A stretch of 64,000 nucleotides of DNA from Gnetum montanum (GCA_015680685.1 MNCI01023529.1:365963-429962); one strand, 5' to 3'; shown: positions 27,395 to 40,807, counted from the stretch's first letter. Numbers and translations are program-made. Notes: a model not told the origin generated them from the sequence alone.

Positions 27395-29410
27395 CCCAAT
27401 ACACATGCTACCTTTGTTAGTGGACATCCTTGCTCACTATTTTAGATCTCCTTCTTCCAACTTAGTCGTGGGGGTGATGGCCACCTATGCTAACCATTTT
27501 AGGCCCTTAGTTCTTTTTGACTTTTTGTTTTACATATTTTTTCAACTTTTCTTATTTTTTTACACCATCATTCATATTTTTACTATTTTTTTGATTGCTT
27601 GATTTATTTTTATTCATTATCTAATAAGTGCTCATGATGGCGGATTGAATTATATCATATTGATTGCTAATTTTTGATATTTACCTTTGAATTATGATGC
27701 TGATATTAAGGTATGGTTCTGTTGGTAAAACAGGTAATGAGTCCACATCATCCACTCATCCATACAACTCTATGGTCTCCTTTGGCTTGGAACTATATAG
27801 TCCCTTTTTTTCTAAGTAAACTTTTAATGAATTGGTGGTTGGGTACTTTTCAAACCAAGGAAAGACTCAAAGGATGAAAAGGGTGTGACTTCAAGGGGAT
27901 TTGATGCATTTGTGCTGGCCATTCTCTTAGGTCCTTGGATGCTTTTTCTTGGGTTTTCCACCATTCTAACATTGTTCAAAATTGGGAAGCTAAGTGAATA
28001 AAAATAAGTCTTTGCATGGTGTGGTTCTCACGCAAAAAAAAAAAAAAGAAAAAAAAAGAAAAAAAAATAAGAAGAAAAAAAAGTGAAAATTCAAAGCATA
28101 CCCCTTACACATAATAAAGCAATATGGGCTACAAGCACTAGTTATGGAACTAGAAAGACATGTTACCCATGTCTGAAGGTTCCCTCTAACTAAGGCCCTT
28201 TCTCGCTTCCTACTTCTCCATATCACTCTCTTTGGAATGGTGGTAACTTTTTGTGGAAGCATTCTTATTACTTTAGGTGAATGGATTGGTTAAGTGTATT
28301 TATGTGAGGTCACTGGATGTGGTTTGTTTGAGTTTGGATTTGGGATGAGTTCTACTTAGTTACATTAACCATAAAGTACAAAAGGGGCTTTACACAACCT
28401 TGTTCTTGGGATTCCATTCCATTCTCTCCTCTTCATATTTCTTTCCATTTTTCAGCTTATTCTCGGTTTTATCATTAGTTTGTTCTGGGTTGATGCATTG
28501 TTTTTCTTTGGTAAATCCTTGTGGGTAAGTTTTTAACTCTTGCTTCCAAATGACATTCCTAGAGCCTACGGACTCTTTGGTTTGTGGGTTTGTCAGGGCA
28601 TAAAAGGCATGAGCCTGCTTTGGGGAGGACCCACTAGCATTTCTTTTTGGTGCAATTCTTAACTTCTTTTCCTTAAACATTTTCTACAATCAATCATCTT
28701 GTTTCATCCCCATCCATGACATCCATTTTATTGGTATTGCCATTGATATTTTTGATCTTTCTTGTTCCTCATGTTTTTCTATCTTATAGCTACTAAAGGT
28801 TCACTCTTAGTCATGGGGGCTCTGGCACAAATTTTTCAATTTTCTCCATTTTACTATTCGCCTAACCCCTACACCTTGGGTAGTTACCAATGATAAATCT
28901 TTGAACCATTTTTTGCCATAATCACAAATCAGCCAATGCACTTCATATCGAGGCAAGGTATCAACTACATTGTAGATTATCTATCCTTGCTCATTTGTGA
29001 TTGTGTTGTGTGTGCAGATGGCGATCATACAAACAATGGACTGGGCTTGGAGGAAGCACTTAGGATGGATTGGAACTGGAGCATTTACGAAAGGAGCAAG
29101 TTTGGTAGCATGGCTATGGATAAACAATGGAAGGTGTAATCTTGGCATTGGTGGCAACACGCTCCATCTTCTCTCTCTCTCTCTTTTTCTCTTCAAGCTA
29201 CCAAATAAAGGCTTGGATATCATTTATGTATGAGTGTTCACCACAATGGTCATGAACAGTAATGTTGTAATATGTTTATTGATTTGTTCATTGGGCACAT
29301 TGAGTCTATCATCCCATTCTACCATCAGTTTTCAATTAGTCAATAATTCCATATCTTCCCAATATTTTGTAAGGAACTCGAGGATGAGTTTTCATTTAAT
29401 TGTGGGGGTA
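27395..29410 (+). other. Post-pol spacer of element B1
   Basis: Contains the purine motif TTAGTCGTGGGGGTGATGG (27462-27480), an A-rich tract after TGCATGGTGTGGTTCTCACG (28013-28083), the GGGGAGGA box (28561-28635), a second purine motif (28807-28820), a predicted 60-nt intron (28958-29017; AAG|GTATCA and GTGTGCAG|ATGG), an ORF3 remnant (29018 to about 29230) and the tract before the LTR (29398-29410). No long ORF. Confidence 0.65.
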
Positions 29411-30466
29411 TGATGAAGCGGTTACTCTAATTATTAGAGTAGTTATTATTGGAGTGATTATTCTAATTATTTGAGTAGTTATTATTGAAATAGTTACTCT
29501 AATAATTAAAGTGGTTATTATTGGAGTGATTACTCTAATTATTAGAGCGGTTATTATTGGAGCAGTTACTCTAATAATTAGAGTGGTTATTATTGGAGTG
29601 GTTACTCTAATAATTAGAGTGGTTGTTATTGGAGTTGTTATTCTAATTATTAAAGTGGTTACTCTATTTATTAGAGTAGTTGCTTCCAAGTCTATAAATA
29701 CAATGCCTAGGCGCACAATTGGAAAAGAAGTCTTGTAGCAATCAAGTAGCAAAACTCTTGTAGTCTATTTGAAGGTTAGAGTATTTTCCAAGTGCCCATA
29801 GCAGGAGGTCAAAGTGTGGAAGGATCTTTATTCGAGCATTGTATACCTAGGCACACCTTGTGTACAGCAATAAAGACGAGCTCTTTGATTCATCCTTGCA
29901 GCACTTGAGATTTGCTTTCTTACATATTTCTTTTATTTTACTTTCTTATGCATTTATTTTATTTTATTTTATTTTATGCACTTTACATTTCTTTTATTAG
30001 CACACCAATTCATTTTGATTAATTAAGAAAATCGTTAAGCACACTCAGTACAATCACTTCGAGCATGTGTGTAACACTTGGTAACCTAGTAATGATTAGC
30101 ATTTGGTAATCCCAGTAGTGTTGCACTGGTTCAAGATGTGTACGGTAGGTGAGAACAGATACTAGTGTTAGGATTAGTTAAAGCCTAGTTAATCAGTAGT
30201 TAAGTGAAATTAGTCACTTAGTTATCTCTCTCTCCTCCCTTATTAACAGTAGGACATAAAAACATAAAAGCTATAAAATCATATGTCTCAAGCTTACTTA
30301 ACCATACAATCGTGACATACAGGTAAGCTTAGAAAGACAATGATCAACCAACCCATCCTTCTTCCACAAAGGTGCACAGGCACTTAGTCCTTGGAATTTG
30401 ACCAGATCGTGCATGAAACACTCGTATTCATATGGTTTACTATAGGGGGTACCTCGCTGCTCATCA
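29411..30466 (+). repeat. LTR 2 of composite B (3' LTR of B1)
   Basis: 1056 bp, TGATGAAGCG...CTCATCA. The U3 array spans about 272 bp (29411-29682), against about 317 bp in LTR 1. TATA box at 29691-29700. Confidence 0.85.
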
Positions 30467-31242
30467 CCAGGTTACTCTTGGATCTATAAATATAGTGCCC
30501 AGGCGCACAATAGGGAGCATGTTTTTAGTAGTTAAGTAGCAAAACTCTTGTAGTCTATCTATTTGAAAGTTAGAATATTTTCCAAGTGCCCACAATAGAA
30601 GGTCTAAGTGTGAATGGATCTTTACTCAAGCATTGATATACTTGAGCACACCATTATGTTGGTAGGCAATAAAGATGAGCTCTTTGATTCATCCTTGTAG
30701 CACTTTAGATTTGTTTTCTTACACATTTTTATTTTATTTTATGCACTTTACATTCGTGTTATTAGCACAACAATTAATTTTGATCAATTAAGCAAATTGT
30801 TAAATTACACAAGCACGACCCCTTTGAGCATATGTGTGACACTTGGTAGCTTAGAAATGATTAGCATTTAACAACCTAGTAGTGTTTGCACGAAGTTCAC
30901 AATGTGTTCAGGAAGTGGGAATGGTTACTTGTGTTAGGCCAGATTAGACTTTAGTTTCCTTAGCAATTAATCACTTTTACTTTTGATCACTCCTACTTTT
31001 ATTCTTGTTCTAGGTGAGTAATTCCATAAATACATAAAATAATAAAAAATCATATGCCTTAGTCACACTTAACCATACAATTGCATTTCACAAGTGGGAC
31101 TAGGAAGACAACGAATGAACAACATGCACACATTGTTTAGCTCTAGTGTACTTAGTAATTACAGTCTATGGAATTTGATTGGATTACATGTGAATGCTTA
31201 TGATTCGTATGGTTGGGCATAGGGGTACCTTGCCACTCATCA
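30467..31242 (+). repeat. Truncated 5' LTR of element B2
   Basis: Begins CCAGGTTACTCTTGGATC, which matches 37591 onward in B2's 3' LTR, so only the first 52 or so bases (the palindromic array) are missing. Ends CTCATCA at 31242, followed by a decayed primer site TTGGTTTTTTTGTCGAGGAC (31243-31262). Confidence 0.8.
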
Positions 31243-31404
31243 TTGGTTTTTTTGTCGAGGACTGTAGTTCTTCATGTGCTATCTAAGCTTCATGAAATCT
31301 AACCTCTTTGTTTAAACCCTAAGTGTCAAATCCTACGAAAACAAAAAAATTATCATTATTATCATTAAATTAAAATTTAACTACACATTGTTTATTAACA
31401 TAAA

Positions 31405-33650
31405 ATGTCTTGTTCTCATATGAGCCCATCTCTGGCTAGGGTAGTTCAAGTACCTCAACAATACCGGGTGGTATATGCTCATCCTGATGAGTATGTACTA
31501 GACTTTACCTTCATCTTATATCAAGATGAACTGATGTGGTGGCACGACATGGAAGGCAACATTGTGTTGCCACCTAACCAATCTATTCTAGTAATGCTCC
31601 AATTAATGCTGGCACAACATAGGCTTCAACATCTCCATGGAGAATATGGGATGCGAGATCCCAACTCAAGGGATTATCATCCCATTGAAGCGCAAAGATT
31701 AAGGGATCTTCAACTAGAGCATCAGCACGAGCTTATGAAGGGTAAGGGTAAACATCTTTCCACCTCTGCTTGGCCCAATTGATGAAGGTGACCATTTCTT
31801 TAGTGATTCTCCTCTCTTTGATTTTGTTCAAGGAGCCCTTAACCAGAATGTACAATCCATAGTTCACAATCCAGGTTCTGGTCAAAAAGGATCCAATGAA
31901 AAAAATGGATTCAGAAAGGCATGTCATAAAAAGGAGGATAAAGGAGATCATGATCGTGATCGTGGTTGCGAGCATCGAAGGAAGGGTGATAGGTGTCAGT
32001 GCAAAGTAAGTTCCGCTTCTTCTTCTCCTTTATCATCATCTTCTTCTTCATCAGGTTCAGATTGTGGTTGTAGAAGAAATAACTATGATGGAGGTGATCA
32101 ACGAGACCAAAAAAATAGAAGGGACCATTGGGATAGTCATGATCGAATATGTGGATAATCTAGAGGGGCCCATCATCAAGAAAGAAGGGCTAGTAGGGAG
32201 CATCATAGGCACCACCATCATGGCCTTGATGAACCTCTACTTGCTACTCGGGGCATGTTGAATATTGCTGAGGCTATGACGATTTCAACAAGGCATGTGA
32301 AGGATAGTAGAATAAAGAAACTTGATATGATTAATATCCATCGATTCGAGGAAGGATATGATGTTGATCTACAAAATCATTTCCAAGCTTTCTAAGATGC
32401 ATGTGCCTTGCAAAATATTGAAAATGAATGGCAAAAGATGAAATTATTTCCAAGGACACTCATAAAGGAAGCAGAAAGTTGGTATCGATCCTTGGAACTA
32501 GAATCAATCAGGCAGTGGAGTACGATGTTGGAATTATTCAATGACAAATATCAAACATACTTCCAAGTATCCAATTTAAGAAAACAAATTCAAGGGTGGA
32601 AATAAGAAAATCATGAGTCCTTGGATGTTTCTATTGGCTGATACTACTCTCTATTGCATAGGTTTCCTTGCCATGGATACTCTCAGCTTGATCAGCTTCA
32701 CCATATTGTAGATGGGTTATAATCTAAAACTAGGAAAACCCTTGGCATCTATGCCCAAGGGAGATTGACAAAGTTGAGGGCCCATTGGATTCAATGATTA
32801 ACTGAGTAGGTAGCTAAGGAGGAGGAAGAGCTAAGAAAGCATGAAAGTGTAGAAGAATACAACAATGACCCTTCTATTCGAAAGAAAGGAATTAGATTTT
32901 GTAATAGTGAGGATGAATTTGCCAAAGATGAGGTGGTGAATCAGAAAAGCTTGCCATTCCAAAAATTGCAGTCAGAAATTATGGCTAAGGTTGATCAAGT
33001 ATGGGAGTCCATGGATAATAAGTTTCAAGCTATTTTAAAAATTGCTGAAGAGTCCAAGGAACAAAGTGGTGATTGTGAGCGTCAGAGGTGTAAGGAGGCT
33101 GAATGTGCCATATCTAAAGGTAAAGGTAAGATGGTTGCAGATAGTGATTTAAATGATGATGGTGGATGTGATGTTTGCTAGTATGGACATCCTAAGGGAT
33201 GTTGCCTAGTTGTATCACACTTGCAGGAATCTAGGGTGTATGCCTTGCATCCACGACTTGCATAAAGGCAAACACCCACAAGTTGCCTTATCTGCAAGGT
33301 AATCCTCAATAGTTCCACCAACCATAGCAATACTATCCAAGTGGAACTCCTTTACAAACTTATGAAGTATATTAGTAGTGGTAGCAACCACAATTATGGG
33401 CGTTGCCACCTCCAAGACAACAATACCCTTACTAGCAAGCAGATCCCTACAGTTATTATGTTCAGTAACCTTCATCTCTAAGGGACTCCTCTGGTCATGT
33501 TGCTACTTACCAGTCTCACCACTATCCTTCTGAAACATATCAATCACCCTATCTAAGGAGGGATTCCACCTACTACCCTCATGTACCTCTTATCCCTGCA
33601 CCTACTCCTCCATCTCCTATACAACTACCACCTGCTCCATCCATGTAGGG
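31405..33650 (+). pseudogene. Gag of element B2, degenerate
   Basis: The first 125 codons are open (MSCSHMSPSLARVVQVPQQY, with DFTFILYQDELMWWHDMEGN). Then comes a His/Arg/Ser-rich region (31783-32260) with many HRR and DHDRDR runs, the capsid-like part (32270-32870; RIKKLDMINIHRFEEGYDVD and KLFPRTLIKEAESWYRSLEL), a charged helix (32933-33150) and the box CDVC-stop-YGHPKGCC (33169-33207). A Gln/Pro/Tyr-rich tail follows. The stops are mostly CAG/CAA/TGG-type changes. Confidence 0.75.
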
Positions 33651-33885
33651 TGAATTTCCTACACAACCACAACAAAGGAATGCTACGAGGGTAGTTAACC
33701 TACAATCGGTTAACCCACCTAGTAGGTTGAAATCGTGAACAACGAAAAGGCCCTTCTTCCAACCTTGTAGTCCACCAAAGCCCTCGGATACATCAGTGGT
33801 TGGTAACTCTACTCCTTCACCTTCCTCTATTTCTTCTTTATTCAAGTCCTTTTCAAACCAAAATCCCTCTTGAATCCATATTGTA

Positions 33886-34425
33886 ATGCTGACACATGTT
33901 GTATCTGATTGGATTCGAGTTGATAACCTACCTAGAAAATTAGATGATCTTGAAATTCCCCTAGTTTACTTGCAAATTTCTGGGAATGAGCCTTGCAAAG
34001 GTCTTTTGGATTCTAGTCCTAATGTTAATTTGATCTCACATGAGATGTACATAATGTGGAACCTTCCTCCTTTGAAGAAGACCAACATCTGACTAGAACT
34101 AGCAGACCAGTCCATCACTGTTCCATTAGGACTAGTTAAAGACATCATCACCACTATTTGTGGGTGGTCATATCTAGCTAATTTTCTAGTAATTAAAGTG
34201 GAGAACTGCATGGGGAACTTTCCAATCATCATGGGAAGGACGTGGCTAAGTACTGTTGATGCTCAAATGGGCATTAGAGATCTTTCTTTGGAGATATCAA
34301 AAGAAAATGAATTTGGAAAGATTGAGAAAAAGAGAGTTCCATGTATCGCGTATAGTGATTCAGGGTGTCATTGTGTGCAGAAGCTGTGGTTAGTAAAGCA
34401 AACATCTATCTTTGCATACAAGTAG
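33886..34425 (+). pseudogene. Aspartic protease region of element B2
   Basis: VYLQISGNEPCKGLLDSSPNVNLIS shows the active-site region with D-S kept and G lost. IIMGRTWLSTVDAQMGIRDLSLEI follows. After a short segment to about 34650 the reading jumps into integrase. Confidence 0.7.
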
Positions 34426-34654
34426 TATACACAAAAAGCTAATATCCAAAGATGTTTGTACGTAGTAGCCACAAAATAAGAGGGCACCCAGTGGTTGACA
34501 ACTGATATGAGCAGTAGTATATTATGCATGGAACTGACTGAGGGCCTAATGTACAAGTAAGTTGCAAGTATGGATGAACTTAAGCACGTTCACCACTAGC
34601 TCTCCGAAGGAACAAATGATGATGTCAATTGGGATGAGCTCAAAATTCTTGAGG

Positions 34655-35440
34655 TAGAAGTAGCAACCATCACCGACTGTACATCCACCACTGCTACTTG
34701 GTTTGTATAACAAAATATCATAAATAAGTTTGGTGTACCTCATGTGTTAATTTCTGATAATGGAACTCATTTTATAGGTGTTACTTTCTAGAAACTGATG
34801 TAGTGCTTGGGGGTTGAACATAAAGTCACAACACCATACCATGCCCAAGCCAATGGTCAAGCTGAAGTCACTAATTGGGAGATTAGAAAAATCTTAATGC
34901 ATACCATTAGCAAATACCAAAGAGACTAGAGCACTAAATTAAATGATGCCCTTTGGGCCTATCACTCCACATGAAAGCTTTCCATAGGTTATTCTCCCTA
35001 TGATCTTGTGTACGGAAAACTACCAAGTTTTCCCATCCAATCCGAGCTTTGTACGCTCTCCACAGCCTATGACCTTGACCTAGATCTAAGCCTAGCATAG
35101 AAAGAATGATTAATAAGTCTCAACTTGCTAGGAAAACATCAGTTAATGGCTCTGTCATCCAATGAAATGCATAAGGCATTTAACAAGAAACACCATGACC
35201 TCAAAATAAGAAAAGTTAAGTTTCAATTAGGCGATAAAGTTCTTTATTAGAATCTTGCACATGTACCCCAACGAACTAAATTTCAAACATTGTGGAAAGG
35301 ACCTTACATCAGAGATGAAAATTTTCCATCTAGGGCCATGATCATTTACAAACCTAACAACCCAAATAAGAAAGAACTAGTCAACATCCAACAAGTAAAA
35401 CTTTTCCATGAGCCCAAGCTAACCAACGCAACAAACACCT
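34655..35440 (+). pseudogene. Integrase C-terminal fragment of element B2
   Basis: Starts in the middle of the catalytic core (DCTSTTATW) and continues with LISDNGTHFIGVTF, the second Asp of the DDE triad, then TTPYHAQANGQAEVT with the Glu, and the C-terminal part (YSPYDLVYGKLP). RT, RNaseH and the N-terminal half of integrase are deleted, about 2 kb compared with B1. Confidence 0.8.
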
Positions 35441-35444
35441 CATC

Positions 35445-37538
35445 AGATGGACAACCATGATCAATTTTTTAGATCTCTCCCTTCCAAATTAGTCATGGGG
35501 GAGATGGCTTCTCATACTAACACTTTATGTAGCTCCCTAGTTTTTAATTTTTTATGGTTTACAGATTTTTGGTTTTACAACTTTTTGTTTTTCATCTTCT
35601 TTATTTTACATATTTGTACTTTTAAGGTTATTGATCTTTTTTTAGTTTTTGTTTTACACCATCATTAATATATTTCAATATCTATTGTCTACTCTCTTTT
35701 ATGGTTATATTTGCTTATGTTAGGTGTGTTTCTCTACTTTTTCTACTAATAAGGTGGCAGGTACAATGGTAATGCATTACTAGATGATGGTATGTTTCAT
35801 TTGTAATTTGATTGTTGATGTCTAGTTTCTGACTTTGATGGTCGTTATTGATGACTAGAACATGGTTTCTTTTCATGTAATAGGTAGTGAGTCCACATCA
35901 TCCACCCATCCACTTACTCTATGGTTTTCCTTGTTTTGGAAGTATGCAGTCTCTTTTTCATTAATGCAACTTTAATAAATTGGTGACTTGTGTAGTTTTC
36001 AGAATTGGAAGGGAATCAAAGGTTTGGACAGGATGTGGCTTCAAAGGGATGCAGTGTTCTTTGTGCTTTTTTGTTTTCCTATGTGTAGGAGTTTTCTCAT
36101 AAACTTCTCAGCATTCCATGTCATTTCACAATAGGAAGTCAAATAAGTCCTTGCATGGTGTGGTCCTCATCATAAAAAAAAAGAAAAAGAAAAAAAAAAG
36201 AAAAAAAGAAAAAAAAGATGAGGATTCAAAGCACCCCTTGAAAAAAATAAATGAAAAAATTGCATGGGTATTTGCATGGTGTGGTTCCCATTCAAAAAAA
36301 AACATGGGAATTCAAATCACATCCCTTAAACTAAATAAAAAGGGCTACAAGCACTGGTTATGAGACTTGTCTTGTTTCCTCTAACTAAGGCCCTTTCACA
36401 CTTCCTAACTTCTCTCCTATTTGGAATAGTGGTTGTTTTGTGGGAGCATTCTTGTGTCTTATGGGATGGACTAGCCTTAGAATGTTGATGTGAAGTCACT
36501 GAAAGTGGTTGGTTTTGATCTAGACTAAGGAAGGATCCTACCAAGTCAATTAATCACAAACTTCACAAGAGGTTGTATGTGACCATAATTAGAAACTCCA
36601 TTTCACTTTCTCTATCATCCATCTATGCTTTCCATATCTCACCTCACTGTCAATTTCATGTTTTGATTTAGTGTTCTGGTTTGATGTGTTGGGTTTCTCA
36701 GTCAGTTACTTTTGGGTTTTTACACTTAAGTTTTTATAATCATTAATCATCCATGGAGCCCACGGACTCCTTGATTTGAAGTTATGCAAGGGCATAAAAA
36801 GACTGTGCCTACTTTGGGGAGGACCCACTTGCATATCTTTTGGTTTGGTTAAGTTAAGTTCTTTATCCTTAGACATTGTTATAATCAAATTCTTTTTATT
36901 TACACCATCCATGTCATCCAAATTGTATGTACCTTCACAACTATTTGTAATGAATTCATTTTTATTGTTGTGAATACCCTCTTTCTACTACTCATTTTAT
37001 GAAGCTTTTTTGAATTGTATGGATCACTTCTCTTATTTAACTCATTCATCAATCTTTTCACTAACAATATCAAGTAATCAATCCATCATAATCACAACTT
37101 GGCTAGATAAAATCATTGATGAGACAAGGTATTCAACCATTATTTATGTACTATATATACTAATCCTTTTTTTTGTTGTGATTGTAGTGGGAAGTGTGGA
37201 TTGGAAGTAGGACTATCGTCACCAAGGAGGATGCAACCATAACACTCAGAAGAGATTATTCATGACCACTAGATCTCTTTTACCTCTCCTTCATTCTTTT
37301 GTTTCTAAGAGGGGTTGGATGTCCTTTGGATCCATTGGTGTTCTTTCCTAATTGTCATGAATACCAATTTTGTACATAATTGTAATATTGTATGCTCGGA
37401 CACTTCTATATTTGTCTATTTTCTCTGTGTCACTCTGCATGTCAGTCAAATAAGTCCACATCCCCCTAATATATTTTGTAAAGAACTTGTTCCTCTTCTT
37501 CTGTACTCAAGGATGAGTTTTCATTCAGTCATGGGGTA
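35445..37538 (+). other. Post-pol spacer of element B2
   Basis: Purine motif TTAGTCATGGGGGAGATGG at 35489-35507. The block TGCATGGTGTGGTTC plus A-rich run plus GATTCAAA occurs twice (about 36154-36236 and 36270-36325). GGGGAGGA box at 36755-36829. Candidate intron 37139-37187 (CAAG|GTATTC, GATTGTAG|TGG), with no ATG directly after it. Polypurine tract CAGTCATGGGGTA at 37526-37538. No ORF3. Confidence 0.6.
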
Positions 37539-38373
37539 TGATGAAGTGGTTACTATAATTATTAGAGTGGTTATTATTAGAGCGATTATTCCTAGGTTAC
37601 TCCCAGGTCTATAAATACAGCGCCCAGGTGCACAATTGGGAATATGCTTTTAGCAGTCAAGTAGTGAAACTCTTATAGTCTATCTATTTGAAAGTTAGAA
37701 TATTTTCCAAGTGCCTACAGCAGGAGGTCTAAGTGTGAACGGATCTTTATTCAAGTATTGATGTACCTAAGCATACCATTGTGTTGGCAATAGAGACGAG
37801 CTCTTTGATTCATCCTTGCAGCACTTGAGATTTGTTTTCTTACAAATTTATATTTTATTTTATTTTATTTTATGCACTTTAAATTTGTGTTATTAGCTTA
37901 GCAATTCATTTTGATCAATTAAGCAAATTGTTAAATTACACAAGCATGACCCCTTCAAGCATACGTGTGACACTTAGTAGCTCAGAAATGATTAGCATTT
38001 GACAATCCAACAATGTTTGCATGAAGTTCAGGATGTATCTGAGAAGTGGGAATGATTACTTGTGTTAGGTTAGATTAGACTTTAGTTTCCTTAGCAATTA
38101 ATCGCTTTTACTTTTAATGACTCCTATTTTTATTCTTGTTCTAGGTGAGAAATTCCATAAAAACATAAAATAATTAAAAATCATATGCCTTAGTTACACT
38201 TAACCATAAAATTGCATTCCACAAGTGGGATTGGAAAGACAATGAATGAACAACATGCACACACCATTTTGCTCTAGTGTACTTAGTAATTACAGTTTGT
38301 AGAATTCGATCGAATTGCATGTGAATGCTTATGATTCGTATGGTTGGGTGTAGAGGCACCTTGCTGCTCATTA
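37539..38373 (+). repeat. LTR 3 of composite B (3' LTR of B2)
   Basis: 835 bp, TGATGAAGTGG...GCTCATTA. The U3 array is only about 52 bp. TATA box TCTATAAATACA at 37609-37620. Followed by the target copy ATTAT (38374-38378). Confidence 0.85.
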
Positions 38374-38378
38374 ATTAT

Positions 38379-38722
38379 ACTTCTTGTTGCAGACTACTTT
38401 CATTACTTTGGATATATATCTATTGTTCCTTATTATCCTAATTCTAATTGTCTTCTACATAATTCTATGATTAGTACTATCTCTAATGATTCATTGTTAC
38501 TTGCACTTACTATCTTCTTCATCTCTAACTATTCCTCATCGCATTTTCTTCTTTACTTTTTATAACTAATTGATGCCTACTTATATTTTATGGAAAGGTT
38601 GTGATGACTCACAAGATATGAGTCACATCTTTTTGTTATGACTTATTTGCAAATGGTTACAAATAATCTTTATTAGTTATGAAACTAATGATTGTACAGC
38701 ATGCTACAATTATATTCTAACA
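38379..38722 (-). repeat. Element D left LTR, fragment 3
   Basis: Resumes the LTR exactly where fragment 2 stopped (TATACTTCTTGTTGCAGAC, compare 43578 onward) and ends TTCTAACA. The three fragments sum to about 935 bp, against 933 bp for the intact right LTR. Confidence 0.85.
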
Positions 38723-40807
38723 CTCACCTTCAAGAAATAGTTTTGTAACTTCATTTTTTGTTATTTGCAAAGTTAATGAGTGGTAAAAAATATTTTATGA
38801 GCACACAATACTTCATGGTGGATAGTCATAAGGAATTATACATTTGTAAAAGCTGATGGAATTACTATCCTTCATTCACGAGTTTGTAGAAATAACAAAT
38901 GAGATAGCACATATTGGACATAAGGAACTTCTAGCCTTCATTAATCTAAAATCATAATATTACATTGGAGTATTGATTTGGGGAACAAAAAATGTGAACT
39001 TCATTTCAATGATAAGGGATGACTAGGATGCAAGTGGTGGATCTACAATTTCTTGAATTTCTTGTGAAACATAAGGAGTAGGAATAGGATCAAAGGATAG
39101 TTTAGAAGGAAAGGAAGGAAGCACTTCAGCTTTTGTTACATCCACCAATGATTCCCAATCTAGCACTTCTAGTTTTTGCTATGTCATGGATGTCTTTAGT
39201 GCTTCCATATGCATTTGTAGCTATGCAAGTTCTACTTGATAGGCCTTGACTTTAACTTCTTTTAAGATGAGTTGTTGATGATACTCTTCTGTTGCAAAAT
39301 TGGCAGCATACGTCCTCTCCTTGGCTTTTTGGATATTGACATGTATTATTTGGTGCTCTATCACTAATTCTTGATTGGTCTTACAAAGATCTTTAACTTC
39401 CTGCTTTAGTTATCAAGATTTATTCTAAAGCTCTTTCTTCTCTTGTAAATGCTACTCTTTGATCTTCATAACTTCTTCATCTAGTCCTTTCATAGATGAA
39501 GCTCCCTAACTTGGTCCTTGACCCAATAGTTGTAATTTAGGCCTGATATATACCTTATATTATTCCACTATCTATGAAAACTTCTAAAAATATGATTTTA
39601 TTTTATCACATTTATTGATATGAGTTTGCAAGATAATTTTCCATTCTCCTTTTTCCTTCTTTATCAATGCTAAGTTCTTGGCAAACACTAAGATTTCATC
39701 ATCTTGGTTGTCATCTACTTGTGTAAATGCTACGTAATAAATTATAGATCCAACATAAATATATACAACAACTCTTACGATCCTATGATTGTTAAGTACA
39801 TTTGGCTTCTTGATGTCTAGTTAATACTACACTTCTCTTTTTATTGCAGGATCCACATCCTTGCTACAATCTTCAATTATTTTTCCCAAAACATCCTCTT
39901 ATTATTCCATCCATACAAATAATAAATTTTTATATAAGTTAAATAATTTTTTTCTTCTAATAATTATTAAGTATTGATTGACATTAATTTGATATAGGCC
40001 CTTAAACTCTATGATGCTTTAGTCATGTGTATGAATTGATGATAACTAGCTAAGGAAATAACATTATAAATTGTAAAGCCTATATGTGAATTAATGTCTA
40101 AAATATCAAGATAATTGGAAGGAGGGATAGAAAGGAACTCATCACATGTGATATTCTCATTAATGTAATCTTATGAGTAGTAAGTAAGATCCTCTATGTC
40201 TTTGTAGCACCTTGTCCTTTAGAAGTTAATGTCAAAGTGCATTTAGATGGTTTTCTAGACAATGATCTAATGTTGGCAAATTCTGTAACAATTTGCTCTT
40301 CCAAGATTATAAGTAACATTTCTTGAAAAATTACTTAATTTTTATTACTCAAGTTCATAATATCTTTTTCTACCAAAAGAAAAAGAATCACCACACATGT
40401 TGGTAGTTGAGTAGGAACTCCCTTATTGTAAAATTTCTTTGCTAGTAGTATAAGAAGTCCTCTAATACTAAATTTGATTTTTTTACTTTTCTTGAGTTTT
40501 GTAAGTATAGGATAGAAATTGTGCACTATGATTCTTATCCATGTGCACTTCAAATTCCAAGCTTGAATATAATACAAGGTCTTGATGATACCTCACTAGA
40601 TTGTGGCATGATGATCAATGTAATCCATTCATGCATTAGTAAATTTTCACATAGAATGGATAAGGTTGCTAGTAGATTTATATTTACCTAAACACTTGAC
40701 CTATGATCTTCTAGAGATTGCTTGGAAAGAAATGTAGTTACTAGGGCTTCATGACTAATTAAATAGATATCTAAAAATAAAAAGTAAATATTCTAAACAT
40801 CAACTAT
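38723..40807 (-). other. Degenerate interior of element D or E
   Basis: AT-rich with no intact gene. On the minus strand, around 39500-39000, a broken coiled-coil-like translation (ATEEYHQQLILKEVKVKAY, MHMEALKTSM) resembles in style the C-terminal part of the gypsy third ORF in C. An 80-residue open stretch at 40577-40335 is lysine- and isoleucine-rich and unrecognised. Which nested element owns this DNA is unclear. Confidence 0.4.

Larger units (their letters stand above)
20094..38373 (+). mobile_element. Composite gypsy insertion B1+B2
   Basis: The outer ends TGATGAAG (20094) and GCTCATTA (38373) are flanked by ATTAT (20089-20093 and 38374-38378). Inside, the order is LTR (20094-21183), interior 1, LTR (29411-30466), 5'-truncated LTR (30467-31242), interior 2, LTR (37539-38373). 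The interiors are clearly diverged, so this is not a recent duplication. The truncated LTR starts exactly where the U3 repeat array of its partner ends, which suggests that B1 entered B2's 5' LTR within that array. Confidence 0.75.

Noticed and set aside
28034-28083. Poly(A) tail of a retroposed transcript
   Set aside because: The A/G-rich run sits at the same place in A, B1 and B2 with conserved flanks, so it is part of the element, not a retroposition scar.
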